Below the pieces are notes generated by a model, which did no database searches, was not told the DNA's origin, and worked only from the letters and a program-made list of their open reading frames with translations. 64,000 nt of DNA. It comes from Podochytrium sp. JEL0797 (lineage: Eukaryota; Chytridiomycota; Chytridiomycetes; Chytridiales; Chytriomycetaceae). The DNA lies in assembly GCA_027596195.1 (NCBI GenBank), contig JADGJG010000009.1, positions 1 to 64,000 of the forward strand, in the 5' to 3' direction. The translations under genes and the position numbers were made by a program. Numbering within the stretch: position 1 is the first letter of the stretch; every line of letters starts with the position of its first letter. Positions 21,932 through 31,499 of the stretch are shown here, one piece after another.

Positions 21932-22192
21932 TTCTTTTTTGAATAGGTGGTGTTGGGGGCTCCAGAATCAAGAGAGTTGGGATGAACGTGTGGGTGATGG
22001 CTGTGGCGAAACGCGATCAGGTGGGCAAATAAAAATTGTCAGTTAATTTTTTTCCAACGCGGTCACCTTACAAAAACGAATAAGAAGAAAAAGCACAAAT
22101 AATATGAAAAGCAGAGGCTTTGGAAGCAAAATAAAAAACTAAGGGTCGTGTCCCCCCCCCCCCCCAACATCACAGCCTCAAATGCCCGAAAT

Positions 22193-24818
22193 TCAATCAT
22201 TCCACTCGCGCATCGTGATGTTGAACGTCTTTTTTATCAGTCCATTGTCGTAATCGTGCGTAAGGTAGGCATCGGGTCCAGGAACGGGCTCGGCTCGGTC
22301 GTCGAACCGCATTTTCTGGCACCCAAAGCAAGTCAGTTCGAAACGGGAGAATTGGGCTCAAAGGCATTTTTTACCGAGCTCAAGAATGCACCGTGTTGAT
22401 GTTGCAGTGATTTCTTTTGGTGTTGCGGGGACACGTCGTCTGAGAAACAAACATTAGCTGCAATGAATACACACGGTAGGGAAAACTGGGGCCTACATTC
22501 TCCAGGACCCGGAACATTTTGTGGAGCTAAACAAACAGAACAGAGAAACATTACCTATTAGCGGGCATAGAAAACCTAAGGGTCACTTACGTGGGAACAG
22601 CTCTCTCGTCATTTGACTCGTCAACATACTCTGCTTTTCAATGCGTCCCTTCGTTTTGAGATTCTCGAACGCGTTCCCGATTTCATAGGCTCCAGGAGGT
22701 GGAAGCCCTGTACGTCCCCCAAACCAAAAATAAAAAACAAAGGCGTTAGAATATTGTATTGCAATACACAAAATTCGCTGCAAACTGACCATCCGTATCC
22801 TGGTCAAACTTGTGAAACCGCGCCGTCTGAGATCCAAACACAGGCACTCTGACTCGATTCGGATCCATACTAGCACCGCCACCTCCCAATCCGGTGGGTT
22901 GCACGAAAATAATTGGTTTCTTGCGTTGCTTGAGCGGGGAGGCTGGCGTGTTTTTGCGCGACGCGAGACCCGTGTGGATGTTGCCGCTTCGCTTGCTCGT
23001 GTTGTTGGATGTGGAGGGTGGGGCTGGCGGGATGTTGGAGATGTCGTATTGGCCGGGTCCTGTTGAAGATGAAAAGAGAAGGTTTGGTTAGGGGGAATGG
23101 AGGATTAATGGGGCGTCGCGATGACCTGGGACTTTGGGCTGGTGAAGGCAGCAGGGTTAATTTACACATGCTTACAGCCAAAGAACGGGGAAGCCACTCA
23201 ACTGCTCTCGGCTGCACGAATCGAGCACTAATGGACCCAAACGCCTTGGGCCTCGACCCACCCGGCGTCATCAGCCTCACGCGTCGCTCACTCAAACTCA
23301 TGGTTTCAAACGAAGCGAGCTCATACGATCCCGGAGCCGGGAGCTGTCTGCTTCGGTCTTCTGAAGTGCTGTCGAACCGGTTTGTCGTGGATCCGAAGGG
23401 TTGCGGTCGGAAGGCTGGGGGTTTGTTTATGGTAGCGAATTCGGGGTAGTAAGCACCCGGGGCGGGAGTTTTCATCAAGTCAGGGGTTGTGTAGTTGGTG
23501 GCGGCCATGTGGTTTGAGGAGCTTCCGAAGGCGGGGACGTTTGCGCCTGGGAGGCGCGGGTTGCGCACTTGGGCTTTGAAATCGTATGCGCCGGGACCTA
23601 GAGAGGGAGAAGTCAATACAGCAATAACTTGGAATCAAATGGGTCTATTTTGCCTGGAATAGCCTGAAGAAGTCGTTTAGAGAAATTAACAAAACTCAAA
23701 AAAATACCCTTTTCAACGCGTCTGTTACAATCTCGTCCGTCAGACGAACACAAGGAGCCAACGTCATGACAGCAGGCCCATTCCCATACTCTCTTGCTCG
23801 TAGCAACTTTTCCGCAAACGACACATCATAAACGCCCGGCCCAGGACCTTCCGTAATCTTGAACTTGAGCCCCTTCTTCTCCTTCGCGAACCGATACCCA
23901 TTGTTTTCATGCTTGTTCTTTTCCACAAACGACGTGACGAAATTGTACGCGGGACCCGGGTCCGTATTCTTTTTGGGCGGACTGCGGGGCACGAGTTCAC
24001 CCGTGTCGTTCTCTTGGTACCCGAACGCTGAATTTTTGACGGGAATACTCGGCGGTACGTATTTGCGCCGCCATACAATCGCTGGTTTCTTTGCTGAAGG
24101 CGGTGGCGCGCGTTTCGGAATCATCAGTTTGGTTGCCTTTTTGAGCTTGCCTGTCTCTCCGCCGGTAGCGGCGTCTCCACCGTGGACGGAATCGAGTTTT
24201 CCAAGCCCTTCCATGGGTGCGCTTTCGTGGCTCAAAAAGTCCACAACACCCTCCCCATCCGCAGCCACTGCGATTCCATTTCCGTCCTTCCCATCCCCCA
24301 CCGGCGACGAAGACGTGATGGTCTGGAACGTAATCCCCTCCACCAACTTGCCATGATCCATTCCCTTCTTGTACCGCCCTTCCTCTCCCGCGAGTAACGA
24401 GCCCTTCTTTTTTTTCATGGACGAAGGCAGACTGTACGTGTTGGGACTCGGGGTGTTGGATACAATGTCTTTGAACCGGATGGCACGCGACTTTCCAAAC
24501 AGGGAGGCTTTTTCGGTGTTGTGGACCACGAAGGGCTGGAGGGGTGGGTCGTAGGCTCCTGGAGAGGGTCCATGGATGACGGTTTCTTCAAAGTAGGAAA
24601 CGCGTGGGGCGAGACTGGCGAAGGGGGCGTAGCTGGGTTTTCCGTGGTGGGTTAGAGTGGGCACGTAGCGCTGGAGAGAATATCCAGTACCCGTTTTCGC
24701 CCAGGGTCTTTCCGGCAATTAGCGTAGCTTCGTCGGCCGTGTAACAGCCTGGACCCAGATTTGGGTTCGCGTGGTCAGCATCTGGCGTGAGAAACTTTCG
24801 CGGTGCACGGCTGTACAT
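22193..24818 (-). CDS. STPG2: STPG2-like sperm-tail PG-rich repeat protein
   Basis: STPGR proteins bind inside or along ciliary doublet microtubules. The start MYSRAPRKFLTPD with LGPGCY shortly after closely resembles vertebrate STPG2 (MYDRAPR...VGPGSY). PG-rich units recur along the protein: GPSPGAYD, NTPSPNTYSLP, GPGPGVYDV, GPGAYDF, TPAPGAYYP, LPAPGSYEL, PGQYDI, PPPGAYEI, VPGPGEY and VPGPDAYL, ending FNITMREWND. An apparent frame change near 24680 is resolved by an intron with donor GTACTG and acceptor GCCAG and a CTCTAAC branch-like site. Two later junctions fit only weak donors (GTGTTC, GTTCTT), so those exon edges need RNA evidence. ATG 24818 lies 47 bp from the POP4 start on the other strand. 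Confidence 0.82.
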
Positions 24819-24865
24819 TTTTGGGTGTCGATGAAAATCTTTTTTGTTTTTGGCCTTGAACAGAA

Positions 24866-25839
24866 ATGGCGACCCCCCCCCCTCTTCCCACCACAGCCAC
24901 GACTGGCAAAGCTGTGCCTCTCGAAAGCACGCTGTATGCGCCACTTAGTAGTACTTTCGCCACTTCGACTTCTGACAGCGCCGCCTTTGCGCCCAAAGAC
25001 CTCTTCCTTGCTCCCTCTGCGCCAGGCAGCGTGGCTTCTGGCTTCAAGGCCCTCGCCACGTACGACGACAAGCTGAAAGGCAGACAGGCGCACTTGGACA
25101 ACCCCGTCAAAGACGCCGGGCTTCGCGAGGCCGCGCGCAGAGAGCGCAACCAAAAGACAAAAGGAATGATCGGAAAGCGCCCACGGAGGAAGAAGCTGCT
25201 GACGCGCAAAGAGAAGGACGAGTTGGGCGACGTCGGCGCGAAGGCCTTGGGAAAGACGGCGAATCTGACGTGAGTGTTGGCGTGGAATCTGGCGTGTTTT
25301 GCTCACCCCGTTTCACAGCTACGCAATGTTCATTCCGCTGCACAAGCTGTGGCGGCAGTACATGACTGAACTCTTTTCAGACACTCCGAACGCCCAGTAC
25401 AGCTCAGAGGCGAGTCTGATCAAGATTCTGAAGGCGGATTTCCACGGCTCCGTATTCACTGGTGCGTGAACGTGCTTCTCACCTGTCTGTATTACCGCGT
25501 ATGCTCATGATTCTATCTTTCTCCACTGGTAGTCACCCATTCGAAATGCAAACACAACATTGGAGTCTCCGGAATCATGATCAAAGAAACAGAAAACATG
25601 TTTTACATCATGACGCGAGAAAATGAAGTGAAAGGTTAGCCGATTTTGCGAAAGGATTGTCGTTGTTCTGCTAACTCGAAACAACGCGTGATTGTTTAGG
25701 AATCCCCAAAAACAAATCCAACTTTGCCTTTGCATACGACTCGCAACTCTTCACCCTCTATGGCTGCAACCTGAAAGGAACCGCCTCGGATCGCGTGACA
25801 AAGAAGCTTCGCTGGAAAAACACGATTGAAATCGTATAA
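24866..25839 (+). CDS. POP4: RNase P/MRP protein subunit POP4 (p29)
   Basis: POP4 binds the catalytic RNA of RNase P (tRNA 5' processing) and RNase MRP (rRNA processing) in the nucleolus. An Ala/Ser/Pro N-terminus is followed by a basic stretch (KRPRRKKLLTRKEKDEL), then after an intron (25270-25318) YAMFIPLHKLWRQYM. The Sm-like p29 fold follows: DFHGSVFTVTHSKCKHNIGV, SGIMIKETENMFYI, IPKNKSNFAFAYD and YGCNLKGTASDRVTKKLRWK. These are the expected conserved blocks. There are four exons. The stop is 14 bp from the convergent next gene, so 3' UTRs must overlap. It shares a very short divergent promoter with STPG2. Confidence 0.92.
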
Positions 25840-25853
25840 ATAAAGTGCAATGT

Positions 25854-26462
25854 TTATGAATTAATCGCTGCCCGCATACACAGCCACGGCAATTGATACA
25901 CCAGCACATGCCACACCGAATGCAACCAAGCGTATCCCGAAACCCCTGTGACTCTCGCCTCCTTCACGACCCGCACTTCCCCCAACATCGCACACCCTAT
26001 GGCAAGGGGAAGTACCCAACACGTGGCAGGTGTGGATATAACAGTCCACAAAACGGGGAACCCGCACTCTACTACCACGCTGATCAAAGCCGCGAGAGAC
26101 AAAACGCGGTCAATAATGAGCCATTGCGATTCTTCGGCGTGGTGTGCGGGTACTCCGCCGAAGGAGGCCACGAGAGCAGGTGGAAGCAGGTGGTGGCCGT
26201 GCATTCCGGGGTGGTTTCGATACGTTGTTTCCGTGTGGTGGTATGCGGCGGAGGCTGTCATGGACAAGAGGAGGGTTGTGGCGATGCCAATGAATTGGGG
26301 GTGCCGGAAGCCGAAGATGATGGGGTTAAGGGCCGCGAAGTTGGTGATGGTAAGGAGGAGGTTGTTTGCGGAAACGCTGGTGGGTTGTTGCGGCATGGGC
26401 GAGGTTGTGGGTGATGGCGGCGGTGGGATTGGGAGCACAGGAGTTTCGAGTGTGGATTCCAT
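25854..26462 (-). CDS. CREST-like seven-pass membrane protein
   Basis: An intronless 202-residue membrane protein. A Pro-rich N-terminus (PVLPIPPPPSPTTSP) precedes several hydrophobic spans. The placing of Ser/His residues recalls the CREST superfamily of membrane hydrolases and receptors (alkaline ceramidases, PAQR, TMEM8): SAAYHHTE at the end of one span, an Asp in WLIIDRVLSLAAL, and HSVWHVLVY in the last span, suggesting a metal site from Asp/Ser/His. That assignment is by motif pattern only, and the substrate is unknown. ATG 26460-26462 was chosen; the same frame is open well upstream but reads as low-complexity. It converges on POP4. Confidence 0.55.
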   Translation of the reverse strand: MESTLETPVLPIPPPPSPTTSPMPQQPTSVSANNLLLTITNFAALNPIIFGFRHPQFIGIATTLLLSMTASAAYHHTETTYRNHPGMHGHHLLPPALVASFGGVPAHHAEESQWLIIDRVLSLAALISVVVECGFPVLWTVISTPATCWVLPLAIGCAMLGEVRVVKEARVTGVSGYAWLHSVWHVLVYQLPWLCMRAAINS

Positions 26463-26900
26463 CGCCCGGTTTCGAAAATCACTTTCCCTGGCGACAACGC
26501 GTCTGGATCGGCAGACGTCCCTCCTAAAACTGATTAGTATCGATAAGTTGGTGCCAACAAAGTTGGCGAGAGCTGGATGTGGGGGTTGAAAGGAGAGGCA
26601 GGGAAAGGATTGAAATGGAAGAGACCAACCAACAGAGCTCTTGTGGGTGAAGGTAAAGAAGGTAAGAGCACGTGACGAAGCAGGAGAGGAAAGTGGGTAG
26701 TGCGGCAATCTCCAGTTTTGATGAGATCAAAATGGAAAATTCGAGCATTTTGATACCTCTTGCATGGGTTGCCAAATTAATCTATGGAGATCCATTTTTG
26801 ATCTCTGGTCAGTCAAAACAAAAAAAATATAAATAGCGCGCCGTTTCCCCTCCCAACATTCTCACATTCAAACAACTCCCATCCAACCCATTGATCAGAA
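26463..26900. other. Divergent intergenic region before lectin 1
   Basis: About 440 bp between the CREST-like gene and lectin 1. Near the lectin side are the TATA box and initiator-like block described separately. No other element or ORF is convincing. Confidence 0.6.
26828..26862 (+). promoter_or_regulatory. TATA box and conserved core promoter of lectin 1
   Basis: TATAAATA at 26828-26835, about 70 bp before the ATG, is followed by GCGCGCCGTTTCCCCTCCCA. Nearly the same block occurs 50-60 bp before lectin 2, and both genes share TTGATCAGAA just before the ATG. Confidence 0.75.
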
Positions 26901-27458
26901 ATGATCCTTTCCAACGTTCTCGCTCTCGGCCTCGGCCTTCTCGCGGTCCCCAACGCAGTCAACGCGATCGCGGGAGTACCAGCAGACTACACCTCGTTTC
27001 AAATGCAATCGAAAGGAAGCAGCAGCAACGTTGTCGACTTGCCCTGGGGACAGGGCCAAGGCACCCAACTTATCATGTGGGGGGCCAACAACGGCGAGAA
27101 TCAACGGTGGATGTACGTCCAAGACACGGGGAGCTTGCACAATATGCAAAACAAAATGTGCTTGGATGTGTTTGGTTTCAACTATTCGAATGGGGCGAAT
27201 GTGGTGGTTTGGCCGTGTAATGGGTATGTCAACCAGAGCTGGCGGTTTGAAACCATCAATTGGAGCCCGGGTGGCCGGTGGTACTTTATCCGCGCGACTG
27301 GTAATCCCAAGTATTGCTTGGCCAACTTGAATGGAAGCGGGAAAGGAGCCCGTGTTGGTTTGATGGAATGTGGCGTCAACAGTGATACATACTGGTCCCT
27401 TGAGAGATACGGACCGGTGGAGGGATGGGGAGGTGGTGCTAATGGCAACTTGGGTTGA
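26901..27458 (+). CDS. Secreted R-type (ricin-B-like) beta-trefoil lectin 1
   Basis: A 185-residue protein with a signal peptide (residues 1-22, hydrophobic, ending near VNAIA) and a carbohydrate-binding domain with Gln-x-Trp hallmarks: NQRWMY, NQSWRF and DTYWSLE. Two Cys pairs typical of the fold are visible around KMCLDVFGFN/VWPCNG and KYCLANLNG/LMECG. No enzymatic chain is attached, so it is a stand-alone lectin module and not a toxin in itself. It probably acts outside the cell, in adhesion or carbohydrate binding; the ligand is unknown. It ends in a Gly-rich tail (GWGGGANGNLG). There is no intron. Lectin 2 (28190) is a close tandem copy. Confidence 0.88.
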   Translation: MILSNVLALGLGLLAVPNAVNAIAGVPADYTSFQMQSKGSSSNVVDLPWGQGQGTQLIMWGANNGENQRWMYVQDTGSLHNMQNKMCLDVFGFNYSNGANVVVWPCNGYVNQSWRFETINWSPGGRWYFIRATGNPKYCLANLNGSGKGARVGLMECGVNSDTYWSLERYGPVEGWGGGANGNLG

Positions 27459-28189
27459 GGGGGGATGAAGGAGTTGGTGGATGGGTTTCTTCTTTTCTCT
27501 TCTCATTTCTTTTCTATTTTTTGGATTTGTGCTTTGACGTGAGAAAAACATGGTGTTATATAGTCACTTTTAATGGTGATATAAAGTTGTCAATTTTTGG
27601 ACAAGAAAAGTGAGAAACTGGCTTGGGCGCATGCCTGCCATGAACACATAGTTGCAATACTATTTTATCCGGTAAACTAGCCAATGCATTTCATAAATAT
27701 GTAGAAACTGGGAAACACGGTGCGTATTGGTTGGGGTTTTTTTTTGTGGGTGAGGTCGGGCAAGGTGCACATCGACCTTGTCAAAAGAACCGATTTCGAA
27801 GTTCAATTTGATGAATCAGCAGGTTAAGCGTTTGAAAACCCTTAATTTTTCTCAATAATGCTCTATGAGGTCTGGGAATAGGGAGGAAAGAGGCAAACAA
27901 GATATTGAACCCTTGAGGGGGATGAGGGGAGAGAGAAGAGAAGCCTTATTGAAGTGGCGAAATTTAAGGGCTGGGTGGAGAATTGTGGATCAATGGAATC
28001 TTCGAACCTGTTGATACCACCCAGCAAAGCGTTGGAAGTGAGTGGCGACCGCTGAGGGTTGTTTTTTAATCACCGGGCTTGCCACCTCGATGCTTGGAGA
28101 TCGATTTCTCGCTCCACTCAAAAGAAAGGGATAAATAGCGCGCCATTTCCCCTCCCAACATTCAACAACCCATCCACCCATTGATCAGA
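27459..28189. other. Intergenic region between lectins
   Basis: About 730 bp without a supportable gene. It holds the 3' end of lectin 1, AT-rich sequence and, at its end, the copied core promoter of lectin 2. Confidence 0.6.
28130..28161 (+). promoter_or_regulatory. Core promoter of lectin 2, copy of lectin 1 promoter
   Basis: GATAAATAGCGCGCCATTTC followed by CCCTCCCAACATTC matches the lectin 1 promoter except for a weakened TATA (GATAAATA for TATAAATA) and one base in the GC block. Confidence 0.72.
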
Positions 28190-28777
28190 ATGATCCTTGC
28201 CAACGCTCTCGCTCTCGCCTTTGGCCTTCTCGTGGTCCCCAACGCAGTCAACGCGATCGCAGGAGTACCAGCCGACTACTCGTCGTTCGTGCTTCAATCG
28301 AGAGGAAGCAGCAGCAACGTCCTCGACTTGCCATGGGGACAGGGCCAAGGCACCCAAGTCCAGATGTGGGGAGCGAATCACGGGTGGAATCAAGAGTGGC
28401 TGTATGTCCAAGAGACGGGAAGCTTGCACAACATGCAAAACAACATGTGCTTGGACGTATTTGGCTTCAACTATTCGAACGGGGCGAATGTGGTTGTTTG
28501 GCCATGCAATGGGTATGCCAACCAGGTTTGGCGTTTTGAAACTATCAATTGGAGCCCGGCCGGCACTTGGTATATTATACGCGCAGGCAATTCCAAGTAT
28601 TGCTTGGCCAATTTGAATGGAAGCGGTCAAGGAGCTCGTGTTGGTTTGATGGAATGTGGCGGGAACCGTGATACGTACTGGTCGCTTGAGAATTATGGAC
28701 CGGCGGACGGTACAGGGGATGGTGGGAATGGCAAGGTTGAGTGTTTCAACGGAAAATGCTGGGTGAATCCGATCTGA
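28190..28777 (+). CDS. Secreted R-type (ricin-B-like) beta-trefoil lectin 2
   Basis: A tandem paralogue of the gene at 26901: same signal peptide pattern (MILANALALAFGLLVVPNAV), the same trefoil motifs (NQEWLY, NQVWRF, DTYWSLE) and the same Cys pattern. It carries an added C-terminal tail with two more Cys (VECFNGKCWVNPI) that lectin 1 lacks, which might form a disulfide loop. Differences cluster in surface-exposed parts of the first lobe. It has no intron. Confidence 0.88.
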   Translation: MILANALALAFGLLVVPNAVNAIAGVPADYSSFVLQSRGSSSNVLDLPWGQGQGTQVQMWGANHGWNQEWLYVQETGSLHNMQNNMCLDVFGFNYSNGANVVVWPCNGYANQVWRFETINWSPAGTWYIIRAGNSKYCLANLNGSGQGARVGLMECGGNRDTYWSLENYGPADGTGDGGNGKVECFNGKCWVNPI

Positions 28778-29149
28778 AGTGACTGCATGATCAGGTATTG
28801 GGCAATGTGGGAGTGACCGGGTGTGCTCTTCTTCTTCTCGTTTCATTTTCCTAGTTATAATGTTGGGAATGGAACGCGAATAAATAGAACGACTTTTCGA
28901 ATGAACATATTGAGATTTAAATAGATGGCCACACTCTCCCAAATTTCCATCCTCCAAAAAGGCACCTCACATGCTGTTTAGTTTGCTGCATACAATTAAT
29001 CTGATGTACTCTCTTTAATGGAACCGCGTCAGAGGAAAGTGGGTGGCAAGGGTGATTTCGACAAGAACTCGGTTTGAAGATTCTTCACCGATTCTCGACG
29101 GACGCGTTGCCATTCAATGAAATTTAGATTTGGAGTGATCAAATGTGGA
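28778..29149. other. Intergenic region
   Basis: About 370 bp between lectin 2 and the broken LRR gene. I see no ORF or RNA structure I can support. Confidence 0.6.
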
Positions 29150-29860
29150 GTTTGATTCAACCAGCAGCTTCAAATCCGAACGACGATATCATCGCGAAAC
29201 TCAAACGAACACATCAAGTCGAGATTGCCCTCCAAGCGGCATGTTTCTAGATTCTCCAAATCTCTTCATTCCACAGGCACCTCACCGAACAACTTGTTGC
29301 AGATTCTCTAAATTACCCAATTCTACAGGCACTTCACCAACCAGTTTGTTACCACTCAAACTGATGTACTCCAACTGCGCAAGTCCACCAAGCTCATGAG
29401 GGATAGAACCAGTCAAGTTGCATGATTCCAGAGACAAAATTAGGATATTTGATAGTTTTCCAAGCGTGGGAGGAATTGTTCCAGAAAGGCCAGGGGGTTG
29501 TCAAGATTCAACCCTTGTAGTTGGCAAAGGCCTCCCCACTCGGACGGGACTGAGCCCATCACGTTGGTCTTGAAGATGCAGAGTTGTTTGAGTTTCTTGA
29601 GCAGTCCCAGTTGCGGCGGCAAAGGTCCCGAGAGTTCTCGATTGTCTGACAGATTGAAGTGTTCCAAACTGACCAACGCACTCAGCTCGGGAGGAATCTC
29701 TCCAGAGATTTGGTTTGAAAGCAACCAAAGATCTTTCAAGCACCGAAGGTTGGCAATACTCTGTGGAATCGCGCCAGTGAGTTGATTTTTGCTCAAATTC
29801 AACTCTTGGAGACCGTTGAATCTCTTTGTGAACCGCGTCAAGCGCAATTCATACAAGTTC
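29150..29860 (-). pseudogene. Broken plant-type leucine-rich-repeat gene
   Basis: Reading 29860 downwards, LRRs of the LxxLxxLxLSxNxLxGxIP type are clear: LQELNLSKNQLTGAIPQSI, LKDLWLLSNQISGEIPPEL, LEHFNLSDNRELSGPLPPQL. Near 29500 the frame must shift by one for the pattern to go on (LSGTIPPTLGKLSNILILSL, LTGSIPHELGGLAQLEYISL). Near 29300 a second shift is needed, followed by an in-frame stop in PVE*RDLENLE. No ATG fits the first repeat. With two frameshifts, a stop and no start, it is best called a relic. It lies immediately downstream of the GST-fold gene. Introns hiding the breaks are less likely, because no good splice sites surround them. Confidence 0.75.
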
Positions 29861-29901
29861 TGTTCAAGTTCTATTCTAAACCGCGATTCACTTCCTCAAT
29901 A

Positions 29902-31433
29902 TCAATTGGACTTCTCACCAACGCGTCCCTCTTTCCCCCCACCCTCCCTCCTCTCCTTCTCCTCCTCCGCCAACTCCACACGATCCCTCTGCGTCAACTC
30001 AAATTTCCCCCGCACCATAAACAACACCTGTTTCACTTTGTGACTCCACACCGGATTGGGCGCCACGAAATGCATGTACCCGAGCACCAGCATGCCTGTT
30101 TGGAAAATGAGAAACAGGATCGCGGGTTGGAGGGTGGTGGTGAGGTAGCTGCGGTAGAGGACGCAGGCCCAGATGAGGACATAGGCGAAGCTGAAGGTGA
30201 GAATGTAGTTGGAGAGGGGGCGGCCGTTGTTGAGGGACCACCACGGGTTGTTTTCTGAGAATCAAAAGGGGGTTGGTTTGAGAAAATTGTGGCGGTGCGA
30301 GGAAGCGCGAAACCTCACCTTTGCTATACTTGGATGGAAAGCTTCTATACCCATCCGGGTGAGTCTTGTACACCCTCTCCTTACGATACATGGCAAGCGC
30401 GTGTTTCCCCGCCACACTCTGTCTCAACTTGTCCACGTTTTCCTTCACACCCACCGGAATCTCTTTCAAACACGGACCCGAGAATCCAAACCCTGTCCCT
30501 ACGGTTTCTCCATCATCATCCGCGTTCAGGAAGAGTACAAACGCGGCATGCGACGCGAATGCAATGTCGGCGGCTGTGAAACTCTTGGAGGCAATGTACT
30601 TTCCGTCGTGACGCGCAAGGTCTTGTTCGACTTGTTCAAACACTTGGTTCACAACCTCCCATGCGGTCGTGACGCTGTGTGCGGAGAGGGAGAACCACCA
30701 CGACATCAAGGGTTTGAGGATCGGCCAGGAAGTTTCGAGGAGTGCGCGGTGGGTTGCGAGGTGGGTTGAGGTGAGGAGGTATTTCTGGGTGAGGTGAGGG
30801 GAGGAGAGGAGGGTGTGGAGGAGAATGGTCGTGGCTGCTGGGGCGAGACGCGTTCCATAGGATTGTTGGAGGACGAGGGCGTGCGGTTCCGAATAGACTT
30901 TGAGGGAGGTGTTGAATGAATGGGCGTAGAGGAACATGAAGATGTCGGAGGTGGAGCGTTTGTAGACCTGTGTTTTTTTTGGGTTTTGGACGTGGAGTGG
31001 GGTTGAATGGAAGGAATTGTCGGCAGGCGCGCGTAGAGGGGGAACAAAACAAATACCTCGTTTTTGTAGTTGATAAAAATGGGGACTTGCGTTTGCTGCT
31101 TGTGGGGCATGGGGTCCGAGTGTTCAAGGGCGGCGCTGAAATGCAGCGGCCAAGGATACGCGTATTCTACGAACGGGACGCCATGGCGAGTCAGGGCCCA
31201 ACGGACTTCTTCACACAGAGGATCCTGCACAACCGAAATAAAAGATTATTCTTTTGCAATTTCGGCCGATCAGAGGATGGCAGGAAACGAACCCAAGGAA
31301 TGGTGATGAGTTTTGCTTTAGGAAGACCCGCTTCTTTTGGTGCTTGCGGCGCGTTCTTTTCGTCGTCATCCGAGTCACCGGATTTGAAATTGTCCCATTT
31401 GTTTTTGGGCAAGGAGCTGGAGGACGAAGACAT
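29902..31433 (-). CDS. GST-fold protein with C-terminal membrane anchor
   Basis: The N-terminus is Ser-rich and disordered (MSSSSSSLPKNKWDNF). After a short intron the thioredoxin-like half follows (DPLCEEVRWALTRHGVPFVEYAYPW, cis-Pro region QVPIFINYKNE). The all-helical half contains YIASKSFTAADIAFASHAAF, the usual late GST-C signature. The final exon adds two hydrophobic stretches (NYILTFSFAYVLIWACVLY and LQPAILFLIFQTGMLVLGYM) and a highly charged Glu/Arg/Lys tail. Membrane-anchored GST-fold proteins of this plan recall metaxin or FAXC relatives, but glutathione use is not shown. There are four exons. ATG 31433 faces the start of the APSES gene 67 bp away. Confidence 0.6.
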
Positions 31434-31499
31434 GAAGGATGTTCCAGGCGGTTCTTGGATGAGCCAAACAAAAAATCCGTTCCAAAAAACGGAGAAAAA

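Noticed and set aside
22151..22166. Poly-C/poly-G tracts (also near 6667, 19422 and 36823) as functional elements
   Set aside because: They lie in introns or between genes without a consistent position; more likely slippage tracts.
24670..24720. Apparent frameshift in STPG2
   Set aside because: An intron with donor GTACTG, a CTCTAAC branch-like site and acceptor CGCCAG restores the frame and removes the need for an error.
26901..28777. Ricin-type toxin genes
   Set aside because: Only the lectin fold is present; there is no catalytic A-chain, so these are plain secreted lectins.
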